Source: Massilia violaceinigra (lineage in GTDB: Bacteria > Pseudomonadota > Gammaproteobacteria > Burkholderiales > Burkholderiaceae_D). Taken from it: a DNA stretch of 64,000 nucleotides. The notes beneath the pieces are model-generated. The model searched no databases and was not told where the DNA came from. It worked only from the letters and a program-made list of their open reading frames with translations. The first letter of the stretch is position 1. Every line of letters starts with the position of its first letter. Below are positions 41,686 to 52,398 of the stretch, piece after piece. The stretch lies in the NCBI RefSeq assembly GCF_002752675.1, contig NZ_CP024608.1, positions 4,836,001 through 4,900,000 on the forward strand, read 5' to 3'. A program made the position numbers and the translations under genes.

Positions 41686-41881
41686 CCGGTGTCAAGACCT
41701 TGGGGCATAGACAGTATTACCAAAAACGCAGCTTGAAATTTCTACGCGGATGGAAGGGGCCAAGCGCCGCGCCAGGCAGTGTGCTTCACCTCCGGTTGCT
41801 TGTCCGGCTTTGAAGTGCTGTACAGCGCGGGATTTCCACATCAGGTCGCCTTAGCGCCTCGATCGAAAACTCATCCAATGA

Positions 41882-42409
41882 TCATCCTCTAATTACTTTG
41901 TATTCGGTAACGTTGATCATTTCCAGATTAATACTTCGGACCTGGCCAAGCTCATTAAACAGGAACGCAATTTCAATGTTTGCTGCCGGATCTGACCAGT
42001 TTGACGTATCAAAACTCCCGCCGATGTTTTTTAATTTCCACTTTCTGATGAAGTTGCATAAAATCACTTCTCGATTCACGCTTGAAGTGCATTGACCTCT
42101 ATTTTTTACGAAAATTTCTTCGATTTTATTTCGATCTTGCCCAGTAAATAATTCACTTGCATAAGAATTAACTTTTTCTTTATCAATGCGACCAACGCCG
42201 CTGGTACCACTGCTGTACCCCGGGGTGAGATTTACGTTCGAGTAGGACTTTCGCAATAGATCGGATAAAACGTCATTGCCCAGAACGGAAAAATCGTCTG
42301 CGGCTACTGGGAGACATCCAGCCAATGCCGCAACTAGCGATAATGCTAAAAATTTGGCGCATCGAATTGTTACGCCTGGTACGCAAATGTGATTGCGAAC
42401 GATTTCCAT
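41882..42409 (-). CDS. Putative lipoprotein of unknown function
   Basis: This 175-residue, AT-rich gene lies on the opposite strand to the immunity-like array. Near the N terminus RCAKFLALSLVAALAGC reads as a lipoprotein signal with lipobox LAGC (Cys32), so the mature protein is probably periplasmic and membrane-anchored. The extra ~15 residues before the signal, and no strong ribosome binding site, make the exact start doubtful. The mature part has three further Cys. A periplasmic immunity protein would fit the neighbourhood, but nothing in the sequence proves it. Confidence 0.55.
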   Translation of the reverse strand: MEIVRNHICVPGVTIRCAKFLALSLVAALAGCLPVAADDFSVLGNDVLSDLLRKSYSNVNLTPGYSSGTSGVGRIDKEKVNSYASELFTGQDRNKIEEIFVKNRGQCTSSVNREVILCNFIRKWKLKNIGGSFDTSNWSDPAANIEIAFLFNELGQVRSINLEMINVTEYKVIRG

Positions 42410-42619
42410 AATTTCATCCAGAAGTATGAATTTGTTATTTTGAGCAAAATCTGAGTGTCGTGAACATCAATCCGCTTGGTGATCCTCCGATCTCGCCACG
42501 GGCAGGTCAGCCTACACTCAAGCGCCGCAAATAGCAGCGGTAAGGGGCGCCGGCGGCCGCAGCCAACAACTGTGACCGCGCCGCCGAGCAAAGGCGTGTT
42601 CCAGCCTCATGATGGCAAA

Positions 42620-45600
42620 CTAGCCCGCATGATTGGCCAACACCAGCACCGGCCCGTTCGCCACCAGCACCATTTCACGCACCATCAGGTTCAGGCGCAT
42701 CTGCACCGCTTCCCTCAGCGGCCCCTGGATCGGTTTGAAACCGAACATTTTCAGCACCGCCTGCACGATCTCTTCCTGGCTGGCGCCGAAATGGCGTTCC
42801 ACCACCTGGATGATGGCCACCTCGATCTCTTTCGGCGGCAGCATGTCGGCGCGGCGCAGGCCCTCCGACTCCACAAACGTGCGGTCGCGCACCGTGACCG
42901 GGCTGCCCGGCTTCCACACAAACCCGTTCAGGCGCGCCACCATCCCGCTGGCGACGGCCGCATCGACCGCTTTCTCGGTCGCCGCTTCCATGCGCGAGCC
43001 GACCCGCTGCAAGCCCCAGGCCTTGCGCAGCCGGACCACGATTTCATCAAGGTGGACCGGCCCCTCTATATAGACGATCTGCTCGACCAGGTCGACCAGC
43101 ACCTCCAGCGGGGCTTCGTGCAGTTCGTAGTCGCCGCTTGGCCGCACCATGCTCGCTTCCACGTAGCGGTTGCGCCGCTGCGGCGCTTCCTCCACCGGGA
43201 CGATCGCCACTTCCGTCACGATCTCGCGTTCGATCCGCACGCTTTGCGGCGGCGGCGCCTGGTGCAGCTTTTTACTTTCCTCGGCGCGCACGTCGAGCGT
43301 CTTGCGCGCCTCGTTAATGGCGGCGATCACGCGCGCAAGCTGCTCCTGCGGACGCTGGAACCAGTCGGTGCTCCAGATGCGGTGGATGATCCAGCCATGG
43401 TCTTCCAGCACCGCCTGGCGCAGCCGGTCGCGGTCGCGCGCGGAACTCGACGAGTGATACGCCGCGCCGTCGCACTCGATGCCGAGCAGGTAGCGCCCCG
43501 GACGGTCCGGGTCGGGAATCGCCAAGTCGATGAAGAAGCCGGCGATGCCGACCTGCGGATGGACCTCGAAGCCGCGTTCCTTGATGGCGGCCGCCACGTC
43601 GACCTCGAACATGCTGTCGTAATCGCGCCCGCTCCTGACGGCCACGCCGAGCTGCCCGGTGCGCGCATAGCGCAGGAACAGCTTGAACGCCTGCACGCCC
43701 TTGCCCTTGCCGCGTTCGAGGTCGATGTCTTCGTCGGTGATCGACGAGAACACTTCGCAGCGGCGCTTGGCGCGGCTGATCAGCACATTCAAACGGCGCT
43801 CGCCGCCTTCCGCGCTCAACGGCCCGAAACGCATGTTGACCTGGCCGCTGGCGTTGCGCCCATACCCGACCGAAATGAAGATCACATCGCGCTCGTCGCC
43901 CTGCACGTTTTCGAGGTTCTTCACAAAAAACGGCTCGCTCGGATGCGACTGGAAAAAGCCCTCGGCCTGCTGGTTGGCGCGCCGCAGCAGCTCCAGCTGG
44001 TCTTCGATGGCCTTGCGCTGCACCACCGAGAAGGTGGCCACGCCCAGCGAATGCTGCGGCGTTTGCAGCGCGTGGCGCATGATGGCCTCGGCCACCGCCT
44101 TCGCTTCGGGCACGTTGGTGCCCGTGTTGCCGGAGTCGAAAACGCCGTCGGCTACATGCGTGAACTGCAGGCCCATGCCCGCTTCCTGGGTGTAGGGGCT
44201 GGGCACGATGAACAGCTTGTTCTCGTAGAACTGGCTGTTCGACACGGCGATCAGCGACTGGTGGCGGCTGCGGTAGTGCCAGCGCAGCATGCGCTGCGGC
44301 AGGCCGCGGGCGGTGAACAGGCCCAGGATGCTTTCGATGTCGGCCACCTGCGCTTCGCCGCCGTCGGTATCCGTCTCGTCGCCGGCGTCGCTGGTCATCT
44401 TGGCGAAGAAGCGGGTCGGCGGCAGCTGGCGTTCATCGCCCACCACCACCACCTGGCGGCAGCGCGCAATCGCGCCGAGCGCGTCGACCGGCTGGATCTG
44501 GCTGGCCTCGTCCATCACCAGCAGGTCGAACGTGAGCTGGCCGGGCGGCAGGAACTGCGCCACCGACAAGGGGCTCATCATCAGTACCGGTTTCAACGCC
44601 TGGATCGCCGGCGCAGCCTTGAGCATCAGCTGGCGGATCGGCATGTGGCCGCGCCGGCGCGCCATTTCGCCGCGCAGCACGCCCAGCGGGCCGATGGCGC
44701 CGCCGCCTTGCGGAATGCGCTTGAAGTGGGCACGCGCCACTTCGATGCTGGCCGCCGCAATGCGCTGCAGGTCCAGGTCGACGAACTGGCGCACTTCGCT
44801 GTCGTGCACCTGGCCGTCGAACGTGGCCAGGGCCGGTTCGGCGCGCACCTGGGCCGCATACAGGGCCTCGAAATAGCTCATGTTGAAGCACGCCGGCGCG
44901 GCGCCAGCGGTCATGCGGCCGCTTTCCATCTCGTCGACGAAGCGGGCCATGCCCATCAGGCGCGCCTTGCCGCTGCGCTCGCGCCAGGTGACCCAGCGCG
45001 ACAACTGTTCGGCGTGCGCGATCCATTGGCCGAAGTGCACCAATATGTCGGCAATCGGCACCTGCGCGATGCTGTCGGCGCCGAACAGCGCATGGGCGTC
45101 GGTGCACAGGGTTTCGAACAAGCCAGCGAGCTCGTTGTTCCAGGCGATATAGGTCTGTTCCAGCACGTGGGCGCGCCGCAGCGGCAGATCGCGCTCGTCG
45201 TGGCGCGCCACCATCGCCGGCAGGGCCGGATTGGCGCCGATCCACTGCGCCGCGCCGACCAGGAACGGCCAGTCCGAGGCCGCGCCTTGCCAGTGCGTGC
45301 CGAAGGCTTGCTCGCCCAGCACGCGCGCGCCGTCGATGCTGGCCGCCAGGCGCTGCGCGGTGCTCAAGGCGTCGAGTACGGGCAGCAGGTCAGACAGGCG
45401 CGCCGGCCGGAACGCCAGCGCGCTGCGCACCGTGCCCAGGGCGCCGTCGATGGTGGCGACAAAGGTGCCCACCGCCGACAGGTCGGCATGTTCGACCGTC
45501 AGGATGTCGGGGAACATGTCGCGGATCGCGGCGCCGCAGTCGTTCCAGCAATCGCGCAGCAGGGTCAGTGTGTTGTCGAGCGAGCGCTGGACGTGGTCCA

Positions 45601-48256
45601 CGCGCACGCCGAGGGCAGGGCGGTCTGTCACGCTGGCGGCGATCAGGCGCGGTTCCGGCCCCATGCCGCGCAGGGTGCGCATCCACGCCACCAGGGCGCG
45701 CAGCGGGACTGGCGACGAGCGCTCGGCGCGCCAGTCGGCGCCGAACGCGGCGCGCCCGAGCTGGTCGTTCTCGCGCAGAAAACGCATGGTCTGCTGGCCG
45801 GCGGACAGGCGGTCAAGAATGTCGATCTGGCTGGCCAGGTCGATGTCGGGCACGCGCAGCACCGATTTGACCAGGCCATTGGCGCGGCGCCAGTCGTCGC
45901 GCAGAAAGCGCAGCATGCTGCTGCCGTGGATGGCCAGTACCTGGCGCACGCCGGTCAGGTCGGTCTCCCAGGCGTAGTCGAGGACCTTGTGCTGCAGGTA
46001 GCCGCGCGCTTCCTGCAGCGACGCCACCGCCTCGGCCAGGTCGGCGGCCTGCTCGATGCCATGATCCCAGACGCTGGCGGCCAGCACCTCGGCGCTGACG
46101 TCCGGCGCGCAAGCGATGCGCTGGCCGAGTATGAGGGCCTTGCCGATGTCCGCCAGGGTGCCGGTACGGGCGGACGCGCCCAGGTGCTGGCGTAGGCGTT
46201 CGGTATCCTGCAGCAGCGCCGGCAACTGGCCCGCCAGGCGCGCGATGCGGCCGAACGCGTCGTCGCTCATCCCCGCAGGCAGGGGACGCAGCGCCAGACG
46301 CGCCGCTTTCAAGTCCATCGTCCAGGCGGCGGGGGCGACTTTGCCTTCCAAAAAAATGACCAGTTGCGCGTACTGCGCACCCAGTTCCACCAGGTTGGCC
46401 AGCTCTTCGCGCTGCGTGCGCCATACCGGCGACGAGAGGGCCTGGCGCGACAGGCGCGGCGCACTGGCCACGCGTTCGGCCATGTCGGCGATGCGGGCAA
46501 AGTCGTCGCAGCTGTCCGGCGGACCCATGTCGAGCGAGGCGGCAAGCCCGGTCTGGCTGGCCGCCAGTTCCGACAAGCCGGTGCTCGACTGCGTAATGCG
46601 CAGGGCCAGGCGTTCCATTTCGGTGGGCGAGATATTCGTCATGCGCACGCCGCGCCACGGGTGCTGCGACGGCAATCCCATGTCGGCGAGGCGCTGCGCC
46701 AGTTCGCTCACCAGCTGGTAGCGCTGCGCGCGTTCGTCCGGGGTCCAGGTTTCCGGCTGCTCGAACGCATCCTGCAGCGGGGCGATGCGCTGGCGCTGCA
46801 ATTCGGTGATGTGGCTGATCACCTGGTAAGGCGTCAGGCGCGCCACCGGGTGCGGCGCGTGCATGCGGTCCGCGTGGCCGTTGAGGGTGTCGCGCGCCAG
46901 CTGCAGGCGCGCGTTGAGGGTGGCGGGCAGCTCGCCGCGCGGCGCGCCCAGGTCGGCGGTGCGGCGCAGTTCTTCCAGCAGCACGCGTTTGTTGGCCTTG
47001 TTGCTGTGCAGTTCAAGGCAGGCGTCGCCCACCCCGGCATGATCGAGGCGGCGCTTGACCACGTCCAGCGCGGCCATCTTTTCGGCCACGAACAGCACGC
47101 TCTTGCCGTCGGCGACGGCCGAGGCGATGATGTTGGCGATGGTTTGCGATTTGCCGGTGCCGGGCGGACCCTGGATCACCAGATTGCGCCCGCTGCGCAC
47201 GTCGTGCACGGCCAGCGCCTGCGAACTGTCGCAGTCGACGATGTGCAGCAGGTCCGATGGTGGGATGACGGCGTCGATCGGCGTACCGTCGGGGATCATC
47301 GGCGCGTTGCTGGTAAAGCCGTCCGACAGCAGGCCGCGCATCAGCGGCTGGCCGAGCAAGCCTTCCTGCACCGGCCACACCGCCGGATCGAGGTCGCGGT
47401 ACATCAGGAATTTGGCGAACGAGAAAAAGCCCAGCACGACGTCGTCGGCGATAACGCGCCAGTCTTGCTTGGATGCGACGGCGCGCGCGACCTCGCCGAT
47501 GTAGGCGGCCGGATCGAAGTCGTCGCCGGCCTCGAACGGCGGCAGGGTGATGCCGTGCACGCGGCTCAGGAACGCTTCGAGCGAGAGGTTGGCCGACAGT
47601 TCTTCCTGGCGCCAGCGCAGCTTGAACTGTTCGGCCGCATTGCCGCGCTGAAGACTGACCGGGATCAGGATCAGCGGCGCGTAACGGATATTCCTGGCGT
47701 TGGCCGGGTCTATCCATTTCAGGGTGCCGAGCGTGAGGAACAGGATGTTGACGCCCTGTTCTTCTTCCAGCGTGCGGGCATCGTTGCACAGGTCGAGCAG
47801 GCGCTTTTGCAGCCCTTTCGAGGTGAGCCTGGTTTGCAGCTTGGTGTCGTTATGGCGCAGCATGACGCCGCGCTCGTCGACAGCCTCGTCGGGCTGGGCC
47901 AGTTCGTCGAGCACGTCGGCTTCCTCGTCCAGCCCGGCGGCGGTGCCGGGGTAGGCTGCGCTACGCCCGGGCAGGAAGGTGAGCGGGCGGTTTTCCGTCA
48001 CCAGCATGCGGAAAATGTCGCTGGAACGCTCGTCGGTCACGTCGATGATGCGCGTCGCCTTGGCCGAGCGCGGAATGTTCAGCAGCCGGTTGCGCGCCGA
48101 CAGGTCGAGCAATTCCATGCGCGCGCGTTCCAGCTTGTCGTGCGCGCTGAGGTTGCCGTCAAGAAACTCCGAGAGTTTTTCCGGCGCCGCCTCAGGCGCT
48201 GCCCCGTCAGGTTTTTTGGCCAACAGATCGGTCTTCTTGTTCTCAGCTTCACTCAT
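42620..48256 (-). CDS. DUF4011/SF1 helicase/Vsr-like nuclease/DUF3320 protein (candidate defence factor)
   Basis: This is a giant 1878-residue multidomain protein. A DUF4011 region (about 40-340) precedes an SF1 helicase core with Walker A GPPGTGKSQT (363-372), Walker B LLVMDEASQIQP near 1245 and motif III VVVGDERQLPP near 1265. A long helical insert (about 450-1200) separates the two halves. SF1 motifs V-VI appear around 1420-1500 (NVQGDERDVIFISVGYG, NVLISRAKRR). A Vsr-like PD-(D/E)xK nuclease follows at about 1548-1640 (FEVDV, FIDLAI, IECDG). The C terminus (about 1750-1870) is DUF3320-like. Proteins of this build are often found in defence islands. It stands alone, GC-rich, between the Rhs island and ppsR. 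Confidence 0.88.
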   Translation of the reverse strand: MSEAENKKTDLLAKKPDGAAPEAAPEKLSEFLDGNLSAHDKLERARMELLDLSARNRLLNIPRSAKATRIIDVTDERSSDIFRMLVTENRPLTFLPGRSAAYPGTAAGLDEEADVLDELAQPDEAVDERGVMLRHNDTKLQTRLTSKGLQKRLLDLCNDARTLEEEQGVNILFLTLGTLKWIDPANARNIRYAPLILIPVSLQRGNAAEQFKLRWRQEELSANLSLEAFLSRVHGITLPPFEAGDDFDPAAYIGEVARAVASKQDWRVIADDVVLGFFSFAKFLMYRDLDPAVWPVQEGLLGQPLMRGLLSDGFTSNAPMIPDGTPIDAVIPPSDLLHIVDCDSSQALAVHDVRSGRNLVIQGPPGTGKSQTIANIIASAVADGKSVLFVAEKMAALDVVKRRLDHAGVGDACLELHSNKANKRVLLEELRRTADLGAPRGELPATLNARLQLARDTLNGHADRMHAPHPVARLTPYQVISHITELQRQRIAPLQDAFEQPETWTPDERAQRYQLVSELAQRLADMGLPSQHPWRGVRMTNISPTEMERLALRITQSSTGLSELAASQTGLAASLDMGPPDSCDDFARIADMAERVASAPRLSRQALSSPVWRTQREELANLVELGAQYAQLVIFLEGKVAPAAWTMDLKAARLALRPLPAGMSDDAFGRIARLAGQLPALLQDTERLRQHLGASARTGTLADIGKALILGQRIACAPDVSAEVLAASVWDHGIEQAADLAEAVASLQEARGYLQHKVLDYAWETDLTGVRQVLAIHGSSMLRFLRDDWRRANGLVKSVLRVPDIDLASQIDILDRLSAGQQTMRFLRENDQLGRAAFGADWRAERSSPVPLRALVAWMRTLRGMGPEPRLIAASVTDRPALGVRVDHVQRSLDNTLTLLRDCWNDCGAAIRDMFPDILTVEHADLSAVGTFVATIDGALGTVRSALAFRPARLSDLLPVLDALSTAQRLAASIDGARVLGEQAFGTHWQGAASDWPFLVGAAQWIGANPALPAMVARHDERDLPLRRAHVLEQTYIAWNNELAGLFETLCTDAHALFGADSIAQVPIADILVHFGQWIAHAEQLSRWVTWRERSGKARLMGMARFVDEMESGRMTAGAAPACFNMSYFEALYAAQVRAEPALATFDGQVHDSEVRQFVDLDLQRIAAASIEVARAHFKRIPQGGGAIGPLGVLRGEMARRRGHMPIRQLMLKAAPAIQALKPVLMMSPLSVAQFLPPGQLTFDLLVMDEASQIQPVDALGAIARCRQVVVVGDERQLPPTRFFAKMTSDAGDETDTDGGEAQVADIESILGLFTARGLPQRMLRWHYRSRHQSLIAVSNSQFYENKLFIVPSPYTQEAGMGLQFTHVADGVFDSGNTGTNVPEAKAVAEAIMRHALQTPQHSLGVATFSVVQRKAIEDQLELLRRANQQAEGFFQSHPSEPFFVKNLENVQGDERDVIFISVGYGRNASGQVNMRFGPLSAEGGERRLNVLISRAKRRCEVFSSITDEDIDLERGKGKGVQAFKLFLRYARTGQLGVAVRSGRDYDSMFEVDVAAAIKERGFEVHPQVGIAGFFIDLAIPDPDRPGRYLLGIECDGAAYHSSSSARDRDRLRQAVLEDHGWIIHRIWSTDWFQRPQEQLARVIAAINEARKTLDVRAEESKKLHQAPPPQSVRIEREIVTEVAIVPVEEAPQRRNRYVEASMVRPSGDYELHEAPLEVLVDLVEQIVYIEGPVHLDEIVVRLRKAWGLQRVGSRMEAATEKAVDAAVASGMVARLNGFVWKPGSPVTVRDRTFVESEGLRRADMLPPKEIEVAIIQVVERHFGASQEEIVQAVLKMFGFKPIQGPLREAVQMRLNLMVREMVLVANGPVLVLANHAG

Positions 48257-48259
48257 GAA

Positions 48260-49108
48260 TTAATACTCGCGCCGATCCGGTTTGATTTCCTGCAAAATGG
48301 TGGTGGCGATTTCTTCGATGGACTTGGTGGTCGACGACAGCCAGCGGATGCCTTCGCGCTTCATCATCAGCTCGGCCTCGTTGACTTCGTAGCGGCAATT
48401 TTCGATGGACGCGTACTTGCTGCCGGCGCGCCGCTCATGGCGGATTTCCGACAGGCGCTCCGGCGTGATGGACAGACCGAAAATCTTGTCGCGAAACGGC
48501 GGCAGGGACGACGGCAACTTGCCGCGCTCGAAGTCGTCGGGAATGAGCGGGTAGTTGGCGGCTTTAATGCCGTACTGCATCGCCAAATACAAGCTGGTCG
48601 GCGTCTTGCCCGAGCGCGATACGCCCACCAGGATCACATCGGCCGAGGCCAGGTTCTTGTGCGACTGGCCATCGTCATGCGCCAGCGAGAAATTAATCGC
48701 TTCGATGCGGTTCTTGTACTCCTGGCTGTCGACAATATTGTGCGAGCGGCCGATGGTGTGGGTCGACTTGACGCCCAGTTCCTGTTCCAGTGGAGCAACG
48801 AAAGTCTGGATCAAGTCCATGTGCATGCCGCGCGACTGGCGGATCACGTTCGACAGGTCGGGCTTGACCAGGGTCGAAAACACGATCGGACGCTGGCCGT
48901 CGGTGGTAAGTGCTTCATTGATCTTGCGCGCCGCGTCATAGGCCTTGTCAAGCGTGTCGATAAACGGCAGGCGTACTTGGCGGAAACGCATCTCGAACTG
49001 GGTGAGGACGGCGTGGCCGAATGTCTCTGCGGTAATACCTGTGCCGTCGGAAACGAAAAAAACCGTACGGGCGGAGGTGGGCAGGGGTGGGCGTGGTTCT
49101 GTGGTCAT
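48260..49108 (-). CDS. ppsR: PEP synthase regulatory kinase/pyrophosphorylase
   Basis: PpsR (DUF299) phosphorylates and dephosphorylates PEP synthase, switching it with energy state. The 282-residue protein has [20 protein letters not shown] at the start, the P-loop-like [11 protein letters not shown] at about 160-170, and the C-terminal [19 protein letters not shown]. The ATG at 49108 was chosen over a 28-codon upstream extension that reads into the shared promoter region. It is divergent from its target gene ppsA, the standard arrangement. Confidence 0.94.
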   Translation of the reverse strand: MTTEPRPPLPTSARTVFFVSDGTGITAETFGHAVLTQFEMRFRQVRLPFIDTLDKAYDAARKINEALTTDGQRPIVFSTLVKPDLSNVIRQSRGMHMDLIQTFVAPLEQELGVKSTHTIGRSHNIVDSQEYKNRIEAINFSLAHDDGQSHKNLASADVILVGVSRSGKTPTSLYLAMQYGIKAANYPLIPDDFERGKLPSSLPPFRDKIFGLSITPERLSEIRHERRAGSKYASIENCRYEVNEAELMMKREGIRWLSSTTKSIEEIATTILQEIKPDRREY

Positions 49109-49286
49109 ATTTATCGTGTCGGCTTCCTGTGCTGCCAATGTTTCAAGTTGTGCGCTGTAAATTCGCGGCGCAGGCTGTAAAATGCTCTGCAACGCTCAAT
49201 TGTGCGGCACGACCCAAAGAATAACAAGAAAACATAGTCAGCCCCGCCTAGCGAACAGATTTCTACTATCAGTAAGGGTGTTTGTT

Positions 49287-51719
49287 ATGACCAACTTGTC
49301 TACCGCAGCATTGAAGGAACCGGATCGCACCGGTGTGTACGTCGCATCGTTCGAGACATTACGCATGACGGATGTGGAATCCGTCGGCGGAAAAAATGCC
49401 TCCCTGGGCGAAATGATCAGCCAGCTAGCTGGCGCCGGCGTACGCGTGCCGGGCGGCTTTGCCACCACGGCCGACGCTTTCCGCGACTTCCTCGCGCATG
49501 GCATCGACGGCGGCCCGTCCCTGGGCGACCGCATCGCAACCCGCCTTGAAGGGCTGAACATCGATGACGTGCGCTCGCTTGCCGTGGCCGGCGCCGAGAT
49601 CCGCAAATGGATCGTCGAAACGCCGTTCCAGGCCCGCCTGGAAGAAGAAATCCGCACCTTCTACGCGCGCCTGGTGGCCGATTCCGAAGTCGAAATGTCG
49701 TTCGCCGTGCGCTCGTCCGCCACCGCGGAAGATCTGCCCGATGCCTCGTTCGCGGGCCAGCAGGAGAGCTTCCTGAACGTGGTCGGCATCGACAACGTGT
49801 TAGAGGCCATGAAGCACGTGTTCGCGTCGCTGTACAACGACCGCGCCATCTCGTACCGCGTGCACAAGGGTTTCACCCACGCTGAAGTGGCCCTGTCGGC
49901 CGGCGTGCAGCGCATGGTGCGCTCGGACCTGGGCGCCGCCGGCGTGATGTTTACCATCGATACCGAGTCCGGCTTCAAGGACGTGGTGTTCGTCACCTCC
50001 AGCTATGGCCTGGGCGAGACGGTGGTGCAGGGCGCGGTCAATCCCGACGAATTCTATGTGCACAAGCCGATGCTGGAGCAGGGCAAGTCGCCGGTCATTC
50101 GCCGCAATATCGGTTCCAAGCTGCTGAAGATGGAATTTACCAACGAGGCCAAAGCTGGCCGCTCGGTCAAGACGGTGGACGTGCCGATCGAAATGCGCAA
50201 CCGCTATTCGCTCAACGACGCCGAAGTGGTGGAGCTGGCCAAGTACGCCGTCATCATCGAAAACCACTACGGCCGTCCGATGGACATCGAGTGGGGCAAG
50301 GATGGCCGCGACGGCAAGCTGTACATCCTGCAGGCGCGTCCCGAGACCGTCAAGTCGCAGCAAAAACCGACCGACGCGCAGCAGCGCTTCAAGCTCAAAG
50401 GCAGCGGCACGGTATTGGCGCAGGGCCGCGCCATCGGCCAGAAGATCGGTGCGGGCCGCGTGCGCGTGATTCACGATCCGTCCGAAATGGAACGCGTGCA
50501 GCCGGGCGACGTGCTGGTGGCCGACATGACCGACCCTAACTGGGAACCGGTAATGAAGCGCGCTTCCGCCATTGTGACCAACCGCGGTGGCCGTACCTGC
50601 CACGCCGCGATCATCGCGCGCGAACTGGGCGTGCCGGCTGTCGTGGGTTGCGGCGACGCCACCGAGACGCTCAAAGACGGCATGCTGGTGACCGTGTCCT
50701 GCGCCGAAGGCGACGAGGGCATGATCTACGACGGCTTGCTGGAAACGGAAGTGTCGGAAGTGGCGCGCGGCGAACTGCCGCCGATCGCCACCAAGATCAT
50801 GATGAACGTCGGGAACCCGCAGCTGGCGTTCGACTTCCAGTCGATCCCGAACGGCGGCGTTGGTTTGGCGCGTCTTGAGTTCATCATCAATAACAATATT
50901 GGTGTGCACCCGAAAGCGATTCTCGAGTATCCGAACATCGATGCCGATCTGAAGAAAGCGGTGGAGTCGGTCGCGCGCGGCCATGCCTCGCCGAAGGCAT
51001 TCTACGTCGACAAGCTGGCCGAAGGCATTGCCACGATCGCCGCGGCGTTCTGGCCAAAGCCGGTGATTGTGCGCCTGTCCGACTTCAAGTCGAACGAGTA
51101 CAAGAAGCTGATCGGCGGTTCGCGTTACGAGCCGGATGAAGAAAACCCGATGCTGGGCTTCCGTGGCGCCGCGCGTTACCTGTCGCCCGATTTCGCCGAG
51201 TCGTTCGAGATGGAATGCGCCGCCATGAAGCGCGTGCGCAACGACATGGGCCTGACCAACGTCGAGATCATGGTGCCGTTCGTGCGTACGCTCGGCCAGG
51301 CTGAAAAAGTGGTCAACCTGCTGGCCAAGAATGGTCTCAAGCGCGGCGAAAATGGCCTGCGCCTGATCATGATGTGCGAAGTGCCGTCGAATGCGATCCT
51401 GGCCAACGAGTTCCTGCAGTACTTCGATGGTTTCTCGATCGGTTCCAACGATCTGACCCAGCTGACCCTGGGCCTGGACCGCGATTCGGGCATGGCACTG
51501 CTGGCAGCCGATTTCGACGAGCGCGATCCGGCCGTCAAGGCGTTGCTGTCGATGGCGATCAAGGCGTGCCGCGATCAGGGCAAGTACATCGGCATTTGCG
51601 GCCAGGGGCCATCGGACCACCCGGATTTCGCGGCGTGGCTGATGGGCGAGGGCATCGAGTCGATGTCGCTCAATCCTGATTCGGTGATCGATACCTGGCA
51701 GAAGCTGGCCGCGCTCTAA
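49287..51719 (+). CDS. ppsA: Phosphoenolpyruvate synthase
   Basis: PpsA converts pyruvate and ATP to PEP, AMP and phosphate for gluconeogenesis. The 810-residue enzyme has an N-terminal ATP-grasp domain ([38 protein letters not shown]). The swivelling phospho-His domain carries [21 protein letters not shown] (His about 439). The C-terminal PEP barrel ends with [14 protein letters not shown] (catalytic Cys about 771). The ATG is preceded by AAGGG at a longish spacing. Regulated by the divergent ppsR product. Confidence 0.96.
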   Translation: MTNLSTAALKEPDRTGVYVASFETLRMTDVESVGGKNASLGEMISQLAGAGVRVPGGFATTADAFRDFLAHGIDGGPSLGDRIATRLEGLNIDDVRSLAVAGAEIRKWIVETPFQARLEEEIRTFYARLVADSEVEMSFAVRSSATAEDLPDASFAGQQESFLNVVGIDNVLEAMKHVFASLYNDRAISYRVHKGFTHAEVALSAGVQRMVRSDLGAAGVMFTIDTESGFKDVVFVTSSYGLGETVVQGAVNPDEFYVHKPMLEQGKSPVIRRNIGSKLLKMEFTNEAKAGRSVKTVDVPIEMRNRYSLNDAEVVELAKYAVIIENHYGRPMDIEWGKDGRDGKLYILQARPETVKSQQKPTDAQQRFKLKGSGTVLAQGRAIGQKIGAGRVRVIHDPSEMERVQPGDVLVADMTDPNWEPVMKRASAIVTNRGGRTCHAAIIARELGVPAVVGCGDATETLKDGMLVTVSCAEGDEGMIYDGLLETEVSEVARGELPPIATKIMMNVGNPQLAFDFQSIPNGGVGLARLEFIINNNIGVHPKAILEYPNIDADLKKAVESVARGHASPKAFYVDKLAEGIATIAAAFWPKPVIVRLSDFKSNEYKKLIGGSRYEPDEENPMLGFRGAARYLSPDFAESFEMECAAMKRVRNDMGLTNVEIMVPFVRTLGQAEKVVNLLAKNGLKRGENGLRLIMMCEVPSNAILANEFLQYFDGFSIGSNDLTQLTLGLDRDSGMALLAADFDERDPAVKALLSMAIKACRDQGKYIGICGQGPSDHPDFAAWLMGEGIESMSLNPDSVIDTWQKLAAL

Positions 51720-51734
51720 AACCGGTCTTCATAC

Positions 51735-51777
51735 GCAAAACCGCCGTTCCCGCCGCTGGCAGGAGTGGCGGTTTTGC
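51735..51777 (+). terminator. Terminator-like hairpin after ppsA
   Basis: A perfect 11-bp inverted repeat GCAAAACCGCC / GGCGGTTTTGC encloses a 21-nt loop, 15 bases after the ppsA stop. The A-rich 5' arm and T-rich 3' arm followed by ATTT fit an intrinsic, possibly bidirectional, terminator. Confidence 0.7.
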
Positions 51778-51948
51778 ATTTGCGGGCCGTCATTCAGTAG
51801 TTGACTCTTCCCCAAAACCAGCTAGACTAAGCGCATTAAAGTTAATCCAACAAGACCATTATAAATACTGACTTTCTAACAAATTCTCACCCTCGTCGTC
51901 CATCCCGGGCCACGGGGGTTTTTGCTTTTTATAACCTGGAGGAGTGTT

Positions 51949-52371
51949 ATGGCTGACTGGACGTGGTGGCTGGCGCTGGCTGGCGCACTGGTAATTTTTG
52001 AACTGTTCACGGGCACGTTCTACATCCTGATGATCGCCGTTGGGGTGGCGTGCGGCGCCATCGCGGCGCTGATGGGCTACGGCCCATCGGGCCAGCTCCT
52101 GACCGCGGCCGTCGTCGGCGTGATCGCCACCGGGCTGCTGCACCGCAGCCGCTTCGGCGCGCCCGGGCGCCAGAACACCGCGCGCGATCCGAACGTGAAC
52201 ATGGACATCGGCCAGAGCGTCAACGTCGACACCTGGAGTGAAGGCAAGGCGCGCGTGATGTACCGCGGCGCGCCGTGGGATGTGGAACTCGGTCCCGGCG
52301 CACTGGCCGAAGCGGGCAGTTTCCGGATCGTTGAAGTGCAGGGCAGCCGCCTGATCGTCTCCAACAAATAA
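51949..52371 (+). CDS. NfeD family membrane protein
   Basis: This is a 140-residue short-form NfeD protein. Two to three N-terminal hydrophobic helices (about 4-75; WTWWLALAGALVIFELFTGTFYILM) precede a C-terminal OB fold (about 85-140; GARVMYRGAPWDVELGPG-like). NfeD proteins partner with stomatin/SPFH proteins in membrane quality control. The SPFH gene follows 27 bases later, confirming the pair. The ATG at 51949 follows GGAGGAG; an in-frame ATG/TTG region upstream lacks such a site. Confidence 0.9.
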   Translation: MADWTWWLALAGALVIFELFTGTFYILMIAVGVACGAIAALMGYGPSGQLLTAAVVGVIATGLLHRSRFGAPGRQNTARDPNVNMDIGQSVNVDTWSEGKARVMYRGAPWDVELGPGALAEAGSFRIVEVQGSRLIVSNK

Positions 52372-52398
52372 ATAACAACAAACTGAAAGAGGTAAGCT

